The position numbers were made by a program, and so were the translations under genes. The notes beneath the pieces are model-generated. The model saw nothing but the letters and a program-made list of their open reading frames with translations, was not told the DNA's origin and searched no databases. This document shows, piece after piece, positions 23,701 through 37,882 of a stretch of 64,000 nt of DNA; the stretch's first letter is position 1; each line of letters begins with the position of its first letter. Origin of the DNA: Psettodes erumei (Eukaryota > Chordata > Actinopteri > Pleuronectiformes > Psettodidae); contig JAFBJZ010000912.1 of the NCBI GenBank assembly GCA_016785225.1, positions 806,001-870,000 of the forward strand, written 5' to 3'.

Positions 23701-26700
23701 TGAAACTGTCTTGCACCCACTTTGCCTCTGTTAGCGAACCTCACCGGACTGTGATCAAGTGTCTGTATCAGTGCTTTTGTGAGCTTTACCTTTCCCCCCT
23801 CCTATCAGAGCAGCTTAAATCTGAGAGCTCCACTCATGCTTGAATCAGCGCCTGTGATTGGTTCTCCTGTGACTACCCTGTCCTCCTGCATCCCTCGGCC
23901 TCTCACCCCCGACAGATTGCTACTAAGACTGACTTGCATTTGCTCAGAGTGGCGCATCTTTGCTGCATTTACTGCTTTGCACATTATAGTTAAATATGAT
24001 CATGGAGTAAGTGAAGTGTAGGCCTGCTGCAGTGTGCGGCAAGTATAGGACTATAGATCAAAATAGCCTTAAATACTGTAGTGATAAACATAGTACCAGC
24101 AGTAATATTTACGTTTGATAAATGTAGGATAACAAAATTAAAAATTGCTTTTGTAGGCAACACAGAATAGAGTAACCAGAAGATTATCTTCTGATCATGA
24201 TACACATTATTTGTGTTTAGGTGGAAACTCACTTTATATTGCACACATCACTCTTTACTACACGGTGATGTGATGTCACAATAGAACTGATGCTTCGTTA
24301 AACGAACATCTGTATAATTCTCTTACCTTTTAGTGGATTTTCATCACTATTCTTAATATTCATGTAAATGTAATTACTTATTATTGTTATTTAAAATATT
24401 GAAAATAGATATTGAATATATTGGAAAGCCAAAAACGGTGCAGAAAACTGCATTTGTCAGGTCATGGGTCGCCATAGCCCTTTAACTGTCAGGGTAGGTT
24501 TTGATTCAAAGCTAAAATATGAAGTTTTAACTGACTGAGTACTTTTCCTCACAGCTGTCTTCCATTTTTAGGCATGCTGCCTCATTGAGAGGCATTGAGA
24601 AGCCTCACTTGCTTTTATTCATTTCACTCACATTCACGAGTGCCCAAGCAATTTGAAAGACATATTTTTGAAATACAGCTTTAAGTTTTTGCTTCTCAGG
24701 ATGGGAAAAAGGCAAGGCACCAACCTTGTACCTGCAACTGTAGTATGATAGAACTATTTTAGTGTTAAAACTTCTTTGTGTTTGTTGCTAACATTTGCTG
24801 GAGGGATATAATCTTAACACAATAAATTCAGTTATAGATCTTAAATTGGTGTGCTGTTGTCAGTTTTTTTTTTTTTTTTTAAGCAACACAAAGTCGCTTC
24901 AGTGTAGTGGGAGGAAATTTAAATAAATTTACCATAAATCAGTGTGGAAATGCATTAGTTTCGTCGTTGGATGTGTAGTGGATCTGCTGCAGCTCGACAA
25001 ATACTTTCACACAAACATTGTCAGAATGTGCATCTCTAATCACAGTTGTTTTCACAAACTACATTTGGTTGACTCCAGTTTCTACGGAGACACACATGCA
25101 GTTCGAATCATGGCCTGCATCGCGAGGGTTAAGCTCTCTGCTCCTCTTCTCTAAGTCTTTGCACCCGTCTGATTCTCTGGTGTGTCCTGTGCTCTCTTCC
25201 TTCTGCCCTCTTGCTTCCAACCTGATTCCCCCGATGTCGTCCCTTCACCTGGGGTCTCAGCGCCGGAGGTCAACGGACTGCAGGAGCCGAGTCTGGCCAA
25301 GCGACTGAGGGGAACTCCCGAGCGCATCGAGCTGGAGAACTACCGCCTGTCCCTGCAGAGGGAGGAGGAGCTGGAGGAGGTGCCTGAGGAGACGCTGGCA
25401 GAACACAACCTCAGCAGCGTGCTGGACAAGGCCGCAGATGCCGACCTGGGCTCCAGGTAGGAGCACCACAAGGAGATACGAGGGATTTCGATTAGCTGAA
25501 ATTTTAACATTCCATGTAGGTCCATTTAGCTCACTTATCAGTTAAAAATGCCTTTCTCTGTGTTCCGCCTCTGAAATGTGAGGAGGTCACTTTGCCCTCT
25601 GGTAAAATAGTCTTTTTTCACACATTTCCAACACTTAACAGGTTTGCCAATTAAAGACAAAAAATAATCAAAAATTTAACAATTAATAGGATATGAAAAA
25701 TGAGAAAAACACAAATTTGAACCTTCCTGTAGAAATTAAAAATTAGCGTCACTATGAACGGAGCAAGCAAAAGTTTGTCCCCAGAAACTTCAGTGCTCTC
25801 ATTACGTGATCTGACACTTGATTTGGACTCCTGTTTTCTGACAGTAGCTCAGAGTCAGACATGGAGGAGGAGGACGAGCCGGAGGATCAGGATCAGGAGG
25901 ATGTGGAGGCGGACGCGGAGCAGCAGCTTCGCAGCCCGTCGGACCTTGGTGGCGTTCCCTGGAAGGAGGCGGTGGAGCTCCACGCCAAACTGAGGGGCGA
26001 CCGCGGCGACGAGGAGGAGAGCGAGGCCCTGGAAGGCGCAGCCAACAGAGACGGTGAAGTAGAAGAAGAGGAGGAAGAGGAGGAGGAGGAGGAGGAGGAC
26101 GAAGATGAGGACGAAGATGAGGAGTCCAGCGATGGTAAATGTCTTTTTCACTCTTGGTGAAAAATTGGAACTGTGGTGTCCATCTTGTGTACGTTTTGCA
26201 CCCGTGTCGTCTCCACGTGTCCACTTCAGAACTGCCCTCGCTTTCTGCTGAAATCTGTGTCACGTGCCGTGTCTCAAACACTGTTCTCCTCATCCTCTGC
26301 TTCTTTCCTCCTTTTCCACCTCCTCCTCTTCATTACCCCTGCCCCCCCATGTCCACTCTGTTTGTGTGCGCATACATGTATGTTTGTGTGTGTGTGTTTT
26401 TTTTTTGGGGGTGGCCTCTGTCTCCCCCTGCTGGCAGAGGGGGATTACTGCCCCTGGGACAGAGAGCTCCAGTCAGGCCTTTGGCTGGAGAAGTACCTGA
26501 CAGATGAAGAGGATGTTGGTACATTTAAAGGTAGCAGCAGAACTGCCTGTGGATGCGTTTGCAGTTACTTTGCGCGTGAATTTTAATCCCGGCTGGTTTG
26601 GGTTTCGTTTTCAAAGATTTCTACAGAGTGTGGCTTTCCTTTCCTTTTTGTGTCTTGTTTTGTTGTTTGCAGTTTTGTTTGAAGGAAAGTGTGTCTCTTT

Positions 26701-29700
26701 TTAAGCGAGTCCCACTTTAACCTGCTATTTATTTCATACCTCTGTGTTTGTATATGGCTTTAAGATACTAATCTCATGAGAATCAGAGAGTTTTGCGTTC
26801 TCCACCCAGGTGCTGCACTTATGGTTTGGTTCTGAGAGGCAGAATTGTTCTGTTCAACAAAGGACATGGTTTCTTTTTTTAACCTTATAACCTTGAAGCT
26901 CATTATTATGGTTTGACTTTTTGCAGCCTTGTGCATGCAGCCTCCCTCTTCCTCGCCTCTGATGATTTTCCTTTGCAACTGTATTCTAACTGTCTCTCTG
27001 CCTCTCCCTCATTTTTGTCTTTTCCCTCCTCCTCTTCTTCTTCTGTGTTTCTTTGCTTTTCCTGCCACCCTCATCTCTCATCATCTGCCTCCCCTTTCCC
27101 GCTTCACACCGCCTCGTCACAACCCCTAAAACACAACACCGCAACATACGCCGACACCCTCGTTCAGCCAGGAACCTACAGATCCAACAGGTGCTCCAGC
27201 CTGTGGATCCCCAGGCCATTCCGGGTTTGGTGAGAACCCACCTGGACTCGGAGGGGGACAAGGACGGCCGGCTGGACTCGGCCTCCCAGCTCTCCCAACC
27301 CTCTGAGCTCACGCAGCCCTCCTCCGCAGGTAACCCACCCAGAGGAGCTGAGCAGCTGGGAGGGCCTCACAGTGTTAAGGATCAGGGTCTCGTTTCATCC
27401 GTGTGGCTGCTGCTGTTCTGTTGTTTGTTTGTTTTTATGTCTGTGTCTGTGACAGGAGGATCCACCTCCCCCAACTAACCTACCTGTTGTTTATAATCAC
27501 CTCTGATTTTGTACATTTTTGTCATATTGCCTTTTTTCTCTTTTCGTTCTCGGAATGTCTAATTTTGTGTTGCGTCTTTTAATTTGTCATTTAGAGTTGC
27601 CGCTGGGGTGAACGTAAAGTTCTTCAACCACATCCCAGCGCACCATATAACCCCCTTGTCGGTTCCTTTTGATTTTGTTCTGCTTTGTTCTTTTGTGTTC
27701 TGCTGTGTCCTTTCCCATGTGTCTAATTACTTTGCTGTTATTTCCCTTGCCATCTATCCCTCGTTGTTCCGTATCTGCTGGTTTTGAACGTAGCACCTGC
27801 CCACACGTCCGCCCGACACGAGGCAGTGAGAGTCTGGTTGGAGTCCATGTCTGGAGGTAGCTCAGACTTCAAAGGGATCATGTCATCCCAATCTTAGACT
27901 CGTACTCTATCTGTCTGTCGACTGACCTTTTCCTGGAGCATGCAGAAACACGTGCAGACACCAGTAAAACTCACCACGCATGCCCGCTGTCACGCTCCAG
28001 AGTTCTGCTCTCTTGGGATCAAACAGGCACCTGTATCTCACCTTTCACAAGCCTTTCCAATTTCCAAAATATGTATTTCTCTTTACTTACATCACAAATT
28101 GTGCAGCATTGTAATGTATTCAAGAGACAGACGATCGATCAAGGCTTGAAAATGCTTAATATCGCGGTGTTTCTTGCCCTGATGGGGAAATGTTTGTTTC
28201 ATTGGAATCTGCTGTTACCGTTATTTATTTTTGAACTAACCTCTTAATGCCAAACATACTTGCACAAGGTTCAGAGAATGAGGATGTTAACGGACTTAAT
28301 TAACCATTTAAAAGCTTGGAATGAATGGAATGAGAGTCGTACACATACTGTATGTTTGGACTCGTGGACGCCGCTTGTGTTCTGGGTCAAAAGTTTCGTA
28401 AAGATCGACCAAGTAGAAACATGTGCACCCACTAGAACAATGGCCCATTTGGTGCATTGAGCACAAATGATGGTTAACGCTGTGCTTTGATTTCAGTTTT
28501 TGCGTCAACCCGATTCAGGTTTTGCTAGAAAAATAGTCTCACGCCAAACGCTGTTCACCAGAGGGATTGCTGCTCCTCTCACCGGTGTCATTAACATGTT
28601 GGTTGTGCTTTTGCTTGGTTCAAATGCCATCCATTTGCAAATTTAAAAATGGATAGCTGCATGTATCTATTTACTAATGCAACTCTGTTCCTTTGCTCAT
28701 ACTGAGAGACTTATAATGTATGCATTCATTTTGCCAGAACACTTTTCTCAAAGCTTCCCACGGGGGAAAAAAAGCATTTTAATTTTGAGTCTTTTCATCC
28801 CTTTTCAACTTTTCATTTTTACGTTTGACTCCTTAAAATTGGTCTTGACTGCTTTTTTTTCAGGAAGCAATCTTTGAATTCTTGTTTTTGCTTAGTTTTT
28901 TGTGCGGTTTTTTTTTGTTTATTTTGAAAGCCAGAGTTTCTGTAAAACGGTCAGGTTGTTAGGAAGTCGTAAGACGTTCCTGGTCTGTTAATGCCTGAGC
29001 ACACAATGTGTTATCCTTTTCCCACTCATTTCTTGCCTTCTCTTTGTTGCACCAGAGCCCTGTGAGGACGAAGAGCTGGAAGCAGAGGCAGACAGCCCCG
29101 ATGTGGAGCCCGGCACAGAGATGGATCAGGGTACGTTGTCCGACTGGCGCAGATAATAATGAAACCCTCCGTTCTTTCACATCAGCAAAAGGACAATTTG
29201 AGTTTGCAAATAACTCATCACAGTGAAATACTAGCTGGGAAACTGTATAACAATGCAATTTTTCACATTGTGTTTTAATTCCAGATGACATCCCTTCGGA
29301 TGCAGAAGCTGAAGCTCGTTTGCACCAATCAGAGCAGGCCGGAGCACTTCCTGAAGAAGACAAGAAATCAGAGAGTGTGGGAATGGCCTCCAGTATTGGT
29401 ATGTCACTGAACATTCCTTGAAATTGCTCATTCACTCACATATGTATATTTCTTTCAAGAATAAATGGCCGGGCATTTTTGTTTGTGAAAGCAGAACCAT
29501 CCAGCGTCAGCCCAATGCAGAGAGAAGATGTTGTCCTTTCCCCTCTCTTACCACCACTAGAGCCTGAGACACAGGTGAGATAATTCCACACTCACCATGT
29601 AAAAGATATGTGATGGTAGTTTTAAACAAATCCCGATCTCCTCTGTTTTTTTATTTCCAGATACTTCCTGTCAAGCCTCCTGGCACCCGCTTTTTCCCAG

Positions 29701-32700
29701 ATCCGTTCATTCCTGAGGAAACGAAGCCTGAGAGGACGCCTCCTTCTCCAGCTGCCAAGAGCCCACTGTGTCCATCAGCCGCTCCTGGCCAGGATCTTTT
29801 TTCTGTCCCATCCCCGGCCCCTGCTGCCGCTTCTCCTGTCAAAGTGTTGGCCTCGTCGCCTCCCAGCTCACCCATCAAATCACCTGTCGCCTCTCCCCTC
29901 AAGCCAGCAGTCCAGCCACCCCTCAGATCCCCCGTCACATCTCCAGTGAGCTCACCGATCCGCTCCCAGCCCACCCCCCTGCCAGAGACTTGCACGCCTA
30001 AATCTCCAGTTTACCCTCACCGCTCCATTTGCCCCCTCACTGGCAACCCCCTCTCCCCCATATGTGCCCAGCCTTTGCCTTGTCACGAACCGTCGTCGCC
30101 CCTCGCCTCCGATTCTCCCGTCAGAACTCAGCCTGTCCCCGCGGTCACATCAACGCCCATGACCAAAACTGACAAGGGCACGCCGGAGCCCACAAAGTCC
30201 ATAGATTCGTCAACCGAGGAAACTCCTTCGAAAAAGACGGATATCATTGAGGAGTTTTGGTTAAAGAGCGCTGAGATAAGAAAAAGCCTTGGTCTGTCTC
30301 CTTTGGACCGCAGTAGCAAAATCTTAGAGAAGAGTGTTGTTAAGGCTCCGAGGCAGGACGCAACCCCCGTCAAGACACAGTCTCCTGAGGTGTCTGAGGA
30401 GCAGAAGCCTGCCTTCACTGGCCGAGCTGTCATCCGCAGACTCAACATTACTCTTGAGGGTCAGGTCATTACTCCCATCGCACCTGCGGAGCCCAAGAGC
30501 AATGGCTCCGACAAGAGGGACATCAGCAGCAGCTCCGGCTTGGGGTTGAACGGGAGCATGGCCACGAGCCAGACGGCAAACAGCGACAGCTACAACATGT
30601 CCGACTCCACCATGCTCACCCCGCCCTCCAGTCCACCGCCACCTGTGCCTGCCAACCAGTCTCCAGCCGTGCTCAGGCAGCAGAGACACCAGGTGTCCTG
30701 GAGCAACGGAACAGAGAAGCGTGCGCCTGAGCGCGCCAAAGAGCCAGCGAAAACCAAGACCCCCGTCCCTGCGCCGAGGACCCAGCTGAGCCCCGTGTCT
30801 GCACCCAAGCCTGCACCCAGGAAAGCCCCGTCACCACAGGCGGACGCAGAAGCGGCTCCAGTGGTTGTCATGAGGGAGAAGAAGAAGCCTCGACCGGAGG
30901 AGGTGAGGAAGTCATTCGTGGAGACGGTGGAGGAGATTCCATTCGCCGATGACGTGGAGGAGACCTATGACGAGCGGACACCAGAAACAAGCTTGAACAG
31001 GTATTATACTCCACCCACCAGCAAGCCCGGCAGGGAAAGGCCTCCTATGCATCTGGCTTTAGCGATGGAAAATGGAAAACCCAATATCCCAGGCAGTGCA
31101 GCCTCAAAGACCCAGAGGGCAACCCAGTTCTCTCCAGAAGCCAAGGAGATTGCTGAGGAGAGAATGAGGGCCAGAGAGAAGTCTGTCAAGAGCCAGGTGC
31201 TCAAAGATGCCATGGCCAAGCAGCTCAACAAAATGAAAGAATTTGACATCGACAAAGGCGCTTCACCGAAAGTGGCCTGGAGCATAAACCCAGAAACCTC
31301 GGGAAAAAGTAAAAAGTCAGCCGTGTCTCCGAAGACGTCAGCCGTGAAAGCCCTGGAGTCCAAGAAGGCGGAGACTCTGCCGGAGCGTTTCTTCAGCAGC
31401 AACAAGAGTCTGGACAGCTCGGCGGCTTCGTCCGACGGCTCCTCGACGAACAAGAGCAAGAAACGGAGCTCCCTCTTCTCACCGCGCAAGAACAAGAAGG
31501 AGAAGAAAGCCAAGAACGACAGCAGCAGGCTCTCCGGCACGGACGAGACGCCTCCCAAACACAAGTCATTATGGAAGGCCGTGTTCTCAGGGTACAAGAA
31601 GGACAAGAAGAAGAAGGATGACAAATCTTGTCCGAGCACGCCGTCCTCGAGCTCCACCACTCAGGACTCTGGGAAGAAGAGAACACCACCTCCTGGGAGA
31701 TCGTCAGGTGAAAGAGGTGATCCAGAGCATACAGTGTGTTTTTTGAATGCAATAATCTAGTCTCCGAATTTCACAAAAAAATGACAAGCCGGGTCGTTTC
31801 TTTACTTATCGTGTGTTTCAGACTTGAAATCACGCAGAAACTTGAGCTTCTCCGAGGACTCGGACCTGTCCTGCGATGACGTGCTGGAGAGATCCTCCCA
31901 GAAGTCAAAGGCTGATGTGAGTATTAGTCAATGCAATTACCGTATGTGATATTTCACATTTTTGTCTTTGGGTATTTAGGCACGTCGAGCTTCGCAAAGC
32001 CTGCTTGAGCTGACGGAGCTCATCTTTGCTGAGACGTATTAGTCCATAAAACATCTGCGGGCAATCTGTGGAGACCAGCTGCTCAGAGCTGGACCGGTCC
32101 AAAAGCTATAGGGTGTTTTTGAGACGAAGAACAGCCGCAGTTTTTAATCTTGATTGGGGTTCTGAAACTTCATTGTCAATTTCTCACCTCACATTTGTCA
32201 GAAAAATTAAAGAAAAAAAAAATTGACACAAACAGGAATGGCCAATGTGTCCAGTCCGGTGCAAAGCTCACCATAAGCATATTTAAACAGCCCCACGTCG
32301 GTCCCTGGCAGGTGTACCTGTTTAGCCTCTTCCAGACAATAGCGATTGAAACAATATTTGCAGACAGGCTTTGCGAGGCTCGACGTGTCCTCGGCACCTC
32401 CACTGCGGCTGTTCCTGATTTGCTTCCTTTTAAAAACACTCTCCATTAAAATCATTTCTTCCACTCCCAGCGGCACATGGACATCTTTGACCTAGTGTCA
32501 GACATGCAGAAGGATGTGATAAAGGAGGAGAAACTGGAAAAGGGGAGGAGGAGGGAGTTAAAGGGAAAAAAGAGGGCGAAAGAGAGGCACAGAGAGAGAG
32601 CGCGGGAAAAAGAGGTTGACCGAGAAAAGGAGAAAGACGATGAGGAGGTATTGCGCGGTGGCGGCTGAATGATTTTGAGTTTCAAATAAACATTGTATTT

Positions 32701-35700
32701 GCTCACATCTCTGCATACTGTAGCTCGCCTCTGGCTTTTGTGCCCTTGAGCATGAATTAATTTGTAACACTTGATTGAGCCTCTTTTTAATTAGCTTTTG
32801 GATCAAAAATAAGGTTGAGATTTTAGTTTTCCACTCAGAACAAATCTAGCTCCCAAATCATGATTAACAGCCCATTTTCAGCAGCACAATATGACATGTT
32901 AGATGTACATCATAATGATGTGTATCAGCTGAATTAATGAATTAATGATTCATTCAAGGGTGGGTTGATGATATATGGGAGGCTTAGATCTTGCTTGGGC
33001 TGCGCAAAAATTTAGCACACAAAACCCAAAAATTCTATAATACGGGCTCTTTTATTTGAATTCTTTTGCATTCATTATGTTTATGGCTGAAATTCAAAAT
33101 GATTGCCTCAGCTGCTGCTCATTGTGTGTGTGTGTGTATCTGGTGGTTTAGATAGATACAGCTGAGTTCAGGGCCAGAGGCATGGATCCATTAATCATCG
33201 TAAAAACATTTTTTCCCCCGTTTCGATGACATTCTGTACATGAAGAAATAAGTTGACATTTTCTTACCATTAGTGAATATCAGTTTGAATTTGTATTTGG
33301 GATCGTATCATGCCTGCCAGGCCGTGTGCAAATCAATACCACAGGAATAGTCTCTCGTAAAGTGTTTGTAGTTTTTCCGTGTGTGACTGTGTTAGATACG
33401 TGTGTATTCTTGCAGGGAACATTGTAGCGGTAGTACTGAAAATAAATAGACCTGTCTTCCCATAAAGACAGGTCTCCAAATGTCTTGGTCTTAGAATGTG
33501 CAAAATCAGTCTCTTACAGCGTAATTTAGTTTCTGTTAGTTTCATGTTACTAATTTGGAATTAACAACGATGTGTAAAATGTCGCTGCGCCCTGTCAGAT
33601 TTTTGTTTTGGTGTGGGATATTAACACTGCCTGTTTGGATCGTACCCACTATATTATTACTTTTTAATTACTTTTAAAAAATTTTTTGTTCTTTTGTTTT
33701 ATTTTTGACCAGTTTAACATAATCATTAACCCATTTAATCATATCATCTGTATCATGTTTGTTTCCTCCCTGTTATGTTTTTTTTTTTTTTCTTCCCCAA
33801 GTCTGTTTACGTTCCTCACGCACTGGCGTTCAAGAGATCGTACGCCACAAAGGTAGTATTACATACGTTCCCATTGATCACCCCTCACCCCGCCCCCGCC
33901 CCTCACCCCTCTGAGCATGTGCCGGTTTTACTCTTCGTAACACCTCACAGTGCATCTGGCCTCAAACTAACCGTCCTGCCTGGATGCATGTGACAGCCGG
34001 CCCGCAGCGCCCGCTCGCTCACTGCTGGATATCCTCTCTGTTAAAACCTGACTTTTCCTATAGCTGTCACCTTTCTGGGCACAGTGATACGTACCATCTC
34101 TCCAAAATAATGGGCTGTTCCTGTCTGTCCTGACTGGTATTGTATTAACTTGCCTATCTGTCACGGGGCCCTGTTTGTGCTCCAGTCTGGCTACTGGAAT
34201 ACTTTTTGACACTTTTTCCCCTCAGAACTGTTCGCTCTTTCTTCTTCTTGACGCCAGCTTTTCATGTCATCACAAGTCAGCTACAAGGGGCAACGCCCCT
34301 GCTTATTCGCATACCGCGTTGCCTATCATTAGGGAAGGTTTCATAACTGTGGGAGTAGCAGTGAAGTTGAGATATCACGTTTTCTAAGACGTTCATGTAC
34401 CTTGTGCCTTTAGATTGCAATTTATGAGCCTGGAGAAGTGATTAGATGTGTTGTGCTAGGTGATTTTGATCCTCACCTTTAGAAGATCTAGATCTTAATC
34501 AGAGTTTTCCCCCTCCTCTCCTGTTCAGTCTTAGGGCCAGGGCCCTGTGGAGCCATCTTGGCAGATTGGCAGCTTGTGAATGAGGCTTGTTTTAACCCTC
34601 GTTTCTGTTGCTCCACCAGAAAACCTACACAGAGGAAGAGCTGAATGCCAAGCTGACGCGAAGAGTCCAGAAAGCCGCGCGGCGTCAAGCCAAGCAGGAG
34701 GAGCTCAAGAGGCTGCATAGAGCCCAGGTAACTGACCACCAGCAACTATGGCATGAAACAGTATCACAGCAATTCATATCAAACAGAAGGGAGGGTTCTG
34801 GTTTTTGTCCATATGCCCATCTAAATTTGACTCAAACCTCTTGGAAAGAGGCCAGAATCCTCCTTTGGTCAGGAAATCTGTAGAGATGGATGTTGTAACT
34901 CTGCAGTCAGACTCACAGTCTGCTGACTCAGCGCTGTCTGGTCTTGCGGAGCTGTGTTTAGCTGGCCCTGAAGTTCCCTTCTTTTTAGTGGCTATTTGCA
35001 GACCCAGCACCACTGCTCTCTTATTTAGCTCCAGTTTCTGCACAGCACTGATAGACTCAGAGTCAGATGAGAGAAGTTTCCAAAGTAAGTTATTTATACG
35101 TGTCTCTTTCTGCCCCTTAGACCAGCTCATCTAGCAATTATCAGCCGTCAGAAATACTGTGCACGCTGCACCACTAAATATGAGATGTGAAAAGCAACTT
35201 CAAAACAAACTCTCCTCTTCATCCAAGGAGTCTCCATGAGCTGAATTGTTCATGTCATTAAAAAAAAGACTGTTGTTATGAGTCGTGAATTGGTTTTATT
35301 TGGGTCACACCATCCAGACAACATATTTCTTTATTGCACCCTAAAAACCAGTGGTGACAAAGGTCATTATACCTGCTGCTTTACCTGTCTGACTCCAACA
35401 AATTAATGAGAAATATTCATTGACCTGCTCTTGTCTTGATAGTTGCCACTGATCAGATCATTTAGCTGAAGCACTCTCCACTTTGATTCAAATGTTCGAG
35501 TGTCTGTAATTAGTCAGACATTTAAGCTTTTAGCTTTTAACCCATAGGCTATTTGGACATGCAACAAAGGTCCTGAGGAGCACCGGAATCAGACTCAGGT
35601 GTCTGAAGAGGCTCCGTCACCTCCATTACTGCCTTTTCGTTGCTCGCCTACTTCAGGAGAGTGTGTGGTGTGGGCCGAAGAGGAAGGACTATGGATAGTT

Positions 35701-37838
35701 TTTTAATGAAAGTCGTGTAAGCTGTTGCATCAGTGGAATGTCGAGAGGAAACAAAGTTTCGGGACAAATCAGTTGTAATTAGTGCTACAAGTTATTGTTC
35801 CGTGCGAGAGCACTTGAGTTGTTCAGAATTTACTCGTGCCACTTGTGTGTGCTTGTACTCCTGTGCGTTTCATGAATCGTGTGATCCCCCTCCCCGTCCT
35901 GTCTGCGCAGATTATCCAGAGACAGTTGGAGCAGGTGGAGGAGAAGCAGAGGCAGCTGGAAGAGAGGGGCGTCGCCGTGGAGAAAGCTTTGAGAGGAGAA
36001 GCAGGTAACACCTTCATCCATTTAAATAGGAATTCAATGTGGCCACTTCCTGGGGCGTGGTGTGTCCGTATTGCTGCTGCAGATAGACTTAACACACCTA
36101 TTCAGTGAAATAATGAGAATAAGAATAAGTTTCATAGCCCTCTCGCTTACAAGTGGTTTACTGTATGTTTGACAATGTAGTCTTGTTTTTGTGCCAGTGC
36201 TGGCTCTGTGGGACCATACTTTATCTTCATATAATATGAGTTCAGTGTTTGTAGAGCTCCAAAGGGGACAATTATAATGTCGATGATTAGGATGACGTAA
36301 CGTAGACTTGCATTATCTCAGATAAGTCGTCCCTTTGCGGCCGTTCAGACTTTGTCGAAATCACCGCATGCGTTTATCATTTATCCAGCCGTGCCTACGC
36401 GTATTTCAGTTCTGAGAATTGCGTGCAGAAAGACACGTTTGTTTCTCCAAAGTAATAAACCTAAACTGGCATTGACAAGGGACTATCACAGACAATATAC
36501 TTCTCAGATGCAGTATGCATTATTCAAGCGCGAGCAGTACAGTTCATCGTTTTTTACGGTTTTACAAGCACGTGAAGCATGAATAGGGCTCAGTACCAAT
36601 AGCACTTTATTTAAGTGATGTGAGGTATGCACACCAGTAAGGCACTGAGGTTATCCTCTACAGTGTTGACACTGTGCTCCTCCCTAATTTGCTTGATTTA
36701 ACAGAATGAATTCAAATCTGCATGCGCATAGAGGCGTCGCATATCTCTTTCAATTTGGCCATTTCCCCACCAACCAAATAAGTATTTACCTCATCAGATG
36801 TTTCTCCAATCAAATGTCTGAGTATGTTTTAACATGTTTACCACTCTACTCTCTTAAAGGATTGTATAAAGGTACTTATACATTACCCAAACAGCACAAA
36901 AGAAGATCAGGTATTAGATTTATTGTAGTTTCCTTTTTTTTTTTTTTACTTTCTATTAATGACATGTGACACTGTTATGTAGGCTCCATCTGTGGTGACA
37001 CACTGCAACAGTTCTCCATCTCTGAACATGTTGATTGATCTCTGTCCGTTCATGACATGTCTGCCATCGTCAGCCCGAGCTGCATGCGAAACCAAGGGGG
37101 AATGTGTGTCCCGACATAGATTTGTTTGTGCTCATTCTGGATGTGTGTCGTCTTCCTCACTGCCTCTCAATGAGGAGAGTTTCTCTGCTCTGATCAAGAC
37201 TCGGCTCACGTTATGTTATTGCATAAATGCAATCGGGCTAAAAAATCAAATTTAAATTGGTATGCAGGCTGGCAACTTCTTTATTAGAATATTTTTCAGC
37301 AAATGGTTTCTATGGCTGAGTGACTTGATGCAGATATGAGATCTTATCTGTTATCATGATCTATTATCGTTTTAGTTTTTTTTATTATGGTGTGTAATCA
37401 CAATCCAGACTTGTGTCTGACTTTATCTGTTGCAAGCAAAGATCTCACTTAACACTCAGCCGCTCTCTCAGTCAGAAATAAGCACCACCGAAATCATTAC
37501 ATTATTGTACTTGAACATTGGTGCTCATGAATTGGGTAGTACATAACTGGAAATTAAAGCTGTCTGATCAAACTACAACAAACGCATCTAATACGAGCAA
37601 ACTGGATCTGCGCACACAGCACAGCCCAAGAGGCTTTCATGTGAAATTAAGCAGACTGAGCCAGTACGCAGCAATACAGCAAATCTATGTAGCAGTCCCT
37701 TATTATTTTTGGGAAATGCCATGTACTGCATTACGCACTGTGGTGAGTACTGATGGACTCTCTTTGTTCTGAGCGTTGCTGCAGTGTGCACAGTCTGTGT
37801 GTCTATGTCTTTGCAAGAAAGTGCATGACCTGCCGGGA

Positions 37839-37882
<44 letters not shown>

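Noticed and set aside
23652..24021. Frames over 23650-24020 as extra exons before 25261
   Set aside because: Acceptors exist, but the required phase 1 frame meets stop codons within a few codons.
34805..35134. Open frame with DSESDERSF and a good GTAAGT donor
   Set aside because: The phase would be 1 while the neighbouring exons need 0, and the available acceptor gives a stop at once.
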